Shown piece after piece: positions 5,970 to 6,091 of a stretch of DNA of 6,091 bases. The position numbers were made by a program, and so were the translations under genes. Origin of the DNA: Deltaproteobacteria bacterium (GTDB lineage Bacteria; Desulfobacterota; DSM-4660; Desulfatiglandales; Desulfatiglandaceae); assembly GCA_011051075.1 (NCBI GenBank), contig DREN01000261.1:1-6091 (forward strand). Reading direction: 5' to 3'. A model generated the notes under the pieces. It did no database searches and was not told the origin of the DNA. It saw only the letters and a program-made list of their open reading frames with translations. The stretch's first letter is position 1. Every line of letters begins with the position of its first letter.

Positions 5970-6091
5970 TGCTCCAGTATCTGATGCGAGGTATAGACTT
6001 CCAAATAAAGATTTTGGACTGCGTTATCGGTCGGAATCGTCGACGACGTACTATGGGTACGACTTACTCCGATTCCTCCCTCTGGCCTTGC
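5957..6091 (-). CDS. Possible 3' end of an upstream gene (44 codons, low confidence)
   Basis: On the minus strand one frame stays open from the right edge to a TGA at 5957-5959. That stop overlaps the inner ATG of the TPR gene as ATGA, a common arrangement of coupled genes. The other two minus frames close quickly (TAA near 6067, TAG near 6054). Against it: the stretch contains a strong inverted repeat, its third codon positions look less GC-rich than in the neighbouring genes, and the peptide, ending in YTSHQILEQWQT, is not recognised. It may be an intergenic region that happens to be open. Confidence 0.2.
   Translation of the reverse strand, partial: ARPEGGIGVSRTHSTSSTIPTDNAVQNLYLEVYTSHQILEQWQT
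6033..6076 (-). repeat. 44-nt two-part inverted repeat (hairpin) upstream of the TPR gene
   Basis: The outer arms are GGAATCG (6033-6039) and CGATTCC (6070-6076), a perfect 7-bp pair. The inner arms are GACGTAC (6045-6051) and GTACGAC (6057-6063), 6 of 7 pairs with one mismatch, around a 5-nt loop (6052-6056). Between them is an internal loop of 5 and 6 nt. A perfect 10-bp palindrome, TCGTCGACGA (6037-6046), overlaps the left side. No U-tract follows on either strand, so it is not an intrinsic terminator. It could be a dispersed intergenic repeat of REP type, a regulator-binding site or an RNA leader structure. Its copy number cannot be judged from this window. Confidence 0.6.

Noticed and set aside
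5976..6004. Promoter-like TTGGAA and GATACT with 17-nt spacing before the TPR gene
   Set aside because: Transcription would start at about the start codon, leaving no room for the GGAG ribosome-binding sequence; each hexamer matches only 4 of 6.
5970..6091. Possible tRNA or integron attC site at the hairpin
   Set aside because: No T-loop, anticodon arm or acceptor pairing of a tRNA can be laid out, and the conserved GTTRRRY/RYYYAAC ends of attC are absent.

Overview
The window reads as a piece of a Gram-negative bacterial chromosome, moderately GC-rich, with every convincing gene on the minus strand. An outer-membrane-type lipoprotein, a TPR lipoprotein and an MlaE-type lipid transporter permease show a diderm host. 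The gene style (STAS-MlaE fusion, YheH/BmrD-like exporter, many AGG arginine codons and GCC/GGC codons) suggests a deltaproteobacterium-like lineage (Desulfobacterota), but this is an inference from family resemblance, not a measured placement.

Layout, read in the direction of transcription (right to left). Positions 6091-5970 hold a short region of uncertain nature: a 44-nt two-part hairpin (6033-6076) and an open frame running in from outside the window that ends in an ATGA overlap with the inner start codon of the next gene. Then come three closely packed genes: a 15-repeat TPR lipoprotein (5969-4140), a LolB/DUF4292-like lipoprotein beginning 2 nt after it with a GTG start (4137-3337), and a 704-residue ABC exporter half-transporter beginning 21 nt later (3315-1201). 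They are probably one operon. After a 217-nt gap (984-1200) with weak promoter-like sequences and no clear terminator comes an MlaE-family permease with a fused N-terminal STAS domain (983 to beyond position 1). The window cuts it off, losing an estimated 50-60 C-terminal residues.

Common theme: all four genes concern the cell envelope. The TPR plus LolB-like pair resembles the TPR-lolB neighbourhood I recall from pseudomonads (PA4667-PA4668), where LolB receives lipoproteins at the outer membrane. The ABC exporter exports a lipid or drug-like substrate. MlaE moves phospholipid between the membranes. The most interesting details are the roughly 118-residue periplasmic insertion in the exporter, its altered signature motif combined with an intact catalytic glutamate and no partner gene next to it, a nine-cytosine tract at the start of the LolB-like gene, and the unexplained hairpin at the right edge. 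I saw no mobile element, CRISPR array, tRNA or rRNA, and no strong case for a wholly new system.
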